Source: CAZNNH01 sp964574335 (GTDB lineage: Bacteria > Acidobacteriota > Vicinamibacteria > Fen-336). From it: DNA of 26,317 nucleotides. The notes below the pieces were generated by a model, which saw only the letters and a list, made by a program, of their open reading frames with translations, did not search any database and was not told the DNA's origin. The stretch lies in assembly GCA_964574335.1 (NCBI GenBank), contig CAZNNH010000078.1, positions 1 through 26,317 on the forward strand, read 5' to 3'. Position 1 is the stretch's first letter. The number at the start of each line of letters is the position of its first letter. Both the position numbers and the translations under genes were made by a program. Shown in pieces: positions 24,971 through 26,317 of this stretch.

Positions 24971-25984
24971 TCAGGGGCGAGTGGTGTTGAGCGCCACGAA
25001 GGCGCCGCCGTTGCGCTCGCACAAGAGGCGCATCAGGACCGCGAAGCGGACCCCGGTGTGCTCTTCGGCCCCCGAGACGGTGAAGATGGTCGGGAACCCG
25101 ATCCCGTGGATGCGGACCCGCCGGCTGCCCTGGGCATCGCGGGTGTTGATGCGGTCGACGGTCTTCACCACCTCGTCGATCGAGTCGCCGGTGAACTCGT
25201 CGCCGAGGACGTAGAGGCTGATCTTCTTGTCGGGGGCCGCGAAGGTGCGGATGGCGGCCACGATGCCCTCCACCGGGCTGCTGTTGCTGAATGCGCTCCA
25301 GGTGCGGAGGCGATCCAGGATCGCCTGGCGGCGGGCGGGCGTGTCCGGGATCCACTTCCCCGCGTAGCGCGCGAACATGTAGCTGCCCTCGTCGTTCATC
25401 ACCTGGACGCCCTTGACCTTCGGGTAGATCTGCAGGGTCTGCTCCATCTTCCGGACCAGCAGTGGCCAGGCGAAGCGTGCCATGCTCCCGGAGGTGTCGA
25501 TGACGAAGACGACGTACTCGCTGTCCACCGGGATGCCGCCCACCGGGGCCTCTGGCGGGCGTGGGGCTTGCGACTCCGCCAGCAGGCGCTTCATCTCCTC
25601 GGTCAGCCGCTGCCGGGCGGAGAGCAGCCTCCCCTCCACGACCCCGGCCACCTCGGAGAGCTGGCGGCCCCCGGCATACTCGCCCTCGATCCGGAAGAGG
25701 TCTCCCCGCAGGCGGGCGATCTGCTCCCGCTCGCGGGAGAGCTGCTGCTGCCGGCCGACCCTGTCGCGGTCGAGCACCTCGGTCTCGCCGCGGATCTCGA
25801 AGAGCTCCTGCTGTAGCCGCGCCACCAGGCCCTCGAGCTCCTGGCGAGCCAGCTCCCGGGCCTGTGGCTCGCCGCCCTTGCTCAGGACCAGCAGCAGGAT
25901 GATCGCCCCGAAGCCGCAGCAGATGCAGTCCAGGAACGAGAGGCTGAGCCCCTCGAGCGCCTGGCGCCGCCTGCGTCGCCTCAC
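24971..25984 (-). CDS. Membrane-anchored VWA-domain protein with coiled coil
   Basis: 337 residues from GTG 25984. Basic N-terminus, one membrane helix (14-36) with the family motif LSFLDCICCGFGAIILLL, a coiled coil (about 45-135), then a VWA domain (about 155-337) with a complete-looking MIDAS start Asp163-Thr-Ser-Gly-Ser167. VWA domains bind protein partners through a metal ion. Its GTG overlaps the stop of the next VWA gene by 4 bp (GTGA), so the two are coupled and may form a pair. Function is unknown; relatives often sit in operons with membrane transport or energy-coupling genes, none of which is visible here. Confidence 0.85.
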   Translation of the reverse strand: MRRRRRRQALEGLSLSFLDCICCGFGAIILLLVLSKGGEPQARELARQELEGLVARLQQELFEIRGETEVLDRDRVGRQQQLSREREQIARLRGDLFRIEGEYAGGRQLSEVAGVVEGRLLSARQRLTEEMKRLLAESQAPRPPEAPVGGIPVDSEYVVFVIDTSGSMARFAWPLLVRKMEQTLQIYPKVKGVQVMNDEGSYMFARYAGKWIPDTPARRQAILDRLRTWSAFSNSSPVEGIVAAIRTFAAPDKKISLYVLGDEFTGDSIDEVVKTVDRINTRDAQGSRRVRIHGIGFPTIFTVSGAEEHTGVRFAVLMRLLCERNGGAFVALNTTRP

Positions 25985-26317
25985 GGCCAGTCCTTCGACG
26001 GCGTCATGAACGAGCCGCCGGTGGCGATCGCCAGCTTCCAGAAGGCGGGGGCCGCCATCGGGTCGCCCTCCATCGGGAGCAGGATCACGTTCACCGGCAA
26101 CCGCAGGGGGAGGCGCTCGAGGGCGCGGTTGTAGAGCCGCAGCCGGTCCTTGGCGGAGACGGTGCGCGCCCGCGGCGGCTCGCTCCCCTGGGTGGGCAGC
26201 CCGTCGGTCAGCAGCACCAGGTTGTCGGGCGGCGGGCTCAGGCTGCCGATCGAGGCGAAGGCGTGGTGGAGGCTGGTCCCGCCCTGCGGCACCACTTGGC
26301 GCAGGCTGGCAACGGCC
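25981..26317 (-). CDS. VWA-domain protein, C-terminal part (5' end outside window)
   Basis: The frame is open to the window edge; the visible part starts AVASLRQVVPQGGTSLHHAF. The GGTSL motif (second MIDAS loop) and LVLLTDGLPTQG (third loop Asp) mark the later half of a VWA domain, ending ATGGSFMTPSKDWP. The first MIDAS loop (DxSxS) should be upstream, outside the window. It is translated just before the other VWA gene. Confidence 0.82.
   Translation of the reverse strand, partial: AVASLRQVVPQGGTSLHHAFASIGSLSPPPDNLVLLTDGLPTQGSEPPRARTVSAKDRLRLYNRALERLPLRLPVNVILLPMEGDPMAAPAFWKLAIATGGSFMTPSKDWP

Overview
This is a GC-rich chromosomal window, apparently from a Gram-negative bacterium with an outer membrane: it encodes a lipoprotein with a lipobox, an outer-membrane barrel-like protein and a PBP1B-type class A penicillin-binding protein. 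A winged-helix/PD40 transmembrane regulator and TPR plus cyclic-nucleotide-binding proteins point most towards Acidobacteriota or a close relative. That placement is inference from gene content only. No phage, IS element, CRISPR array or other mobile element was seen.

Region 1 (1-5040) is a dense signalling cluster, all on the plus strand. It holds the end of a histidine kinase, then receiver (RR), EAL, RR, coiled-coil/GAF, EAL, RR, RR. Every protein is small and modular; none carries a DNA-binding output domain or a GGDEF domain. The region contains an apparent duplication of a unit made of upstream dyads, a sigma-54 promoter, RR, EAL and RR. Both paralogous RR genes (686 and 4107) follow a TGGCAT-N5-TTGCA sigma-54-type promoter. 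About 100-140 bp upstream of each start of transcription lie two 13-bp dyads, TCCAG-N3-CT(A/G)GA, spaced exactly 20 bp apart. The second unit seems to have lost its EAL gene, leaving about eight recognisable codons. This looks like an enhancer-driven c-di-GMP/two-component cassette and is the most unusual part of the window.

Region 2 (5041-12204) carries a minus-strand outer-membrane barrel-like protein, a PBP1B-type enzyme, tRNA-Val(CAC) with a YhhQ-type queuosine-precursor transporter immediately downstream, a zinc-ribbon/proline-rich membrane protein, a minus-strand homoserine dehydrogenase and a cysteine-rich lipoprotein.

Region 3 (12226-15506) has two tail-to-tail paralogues that combine helical-repeat regions with cyclic-nucleotide-binding domains (one module and two modules).

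Region 4 (15660-22214) is a complete iron-sulfur assembly operon, sufB-sufC-sufD-sufS-sufU-sufT followed by an Rrf2/IscR-like regulator. Stop/start overlaps couple sufC-D-S-U. Two palindromes lie in the sufB promoter and are natural candidates for the site of feedback control.

Region 5 (22215-26317) has the winged-helix/PD40 regulator, an ArfB-type ribosome-rescue hydrolase, and two translationally overlapping minus-strand von Willebrand factor A (VWA) genes, the second running off the window. No gene-free stretch exceeds 300 bases. Several predicted housekeeping promoters share a TTGA(C/T) -35, a 17-18 bp spacer and a TA-N3-T -10, and several predicted leaders are very short.
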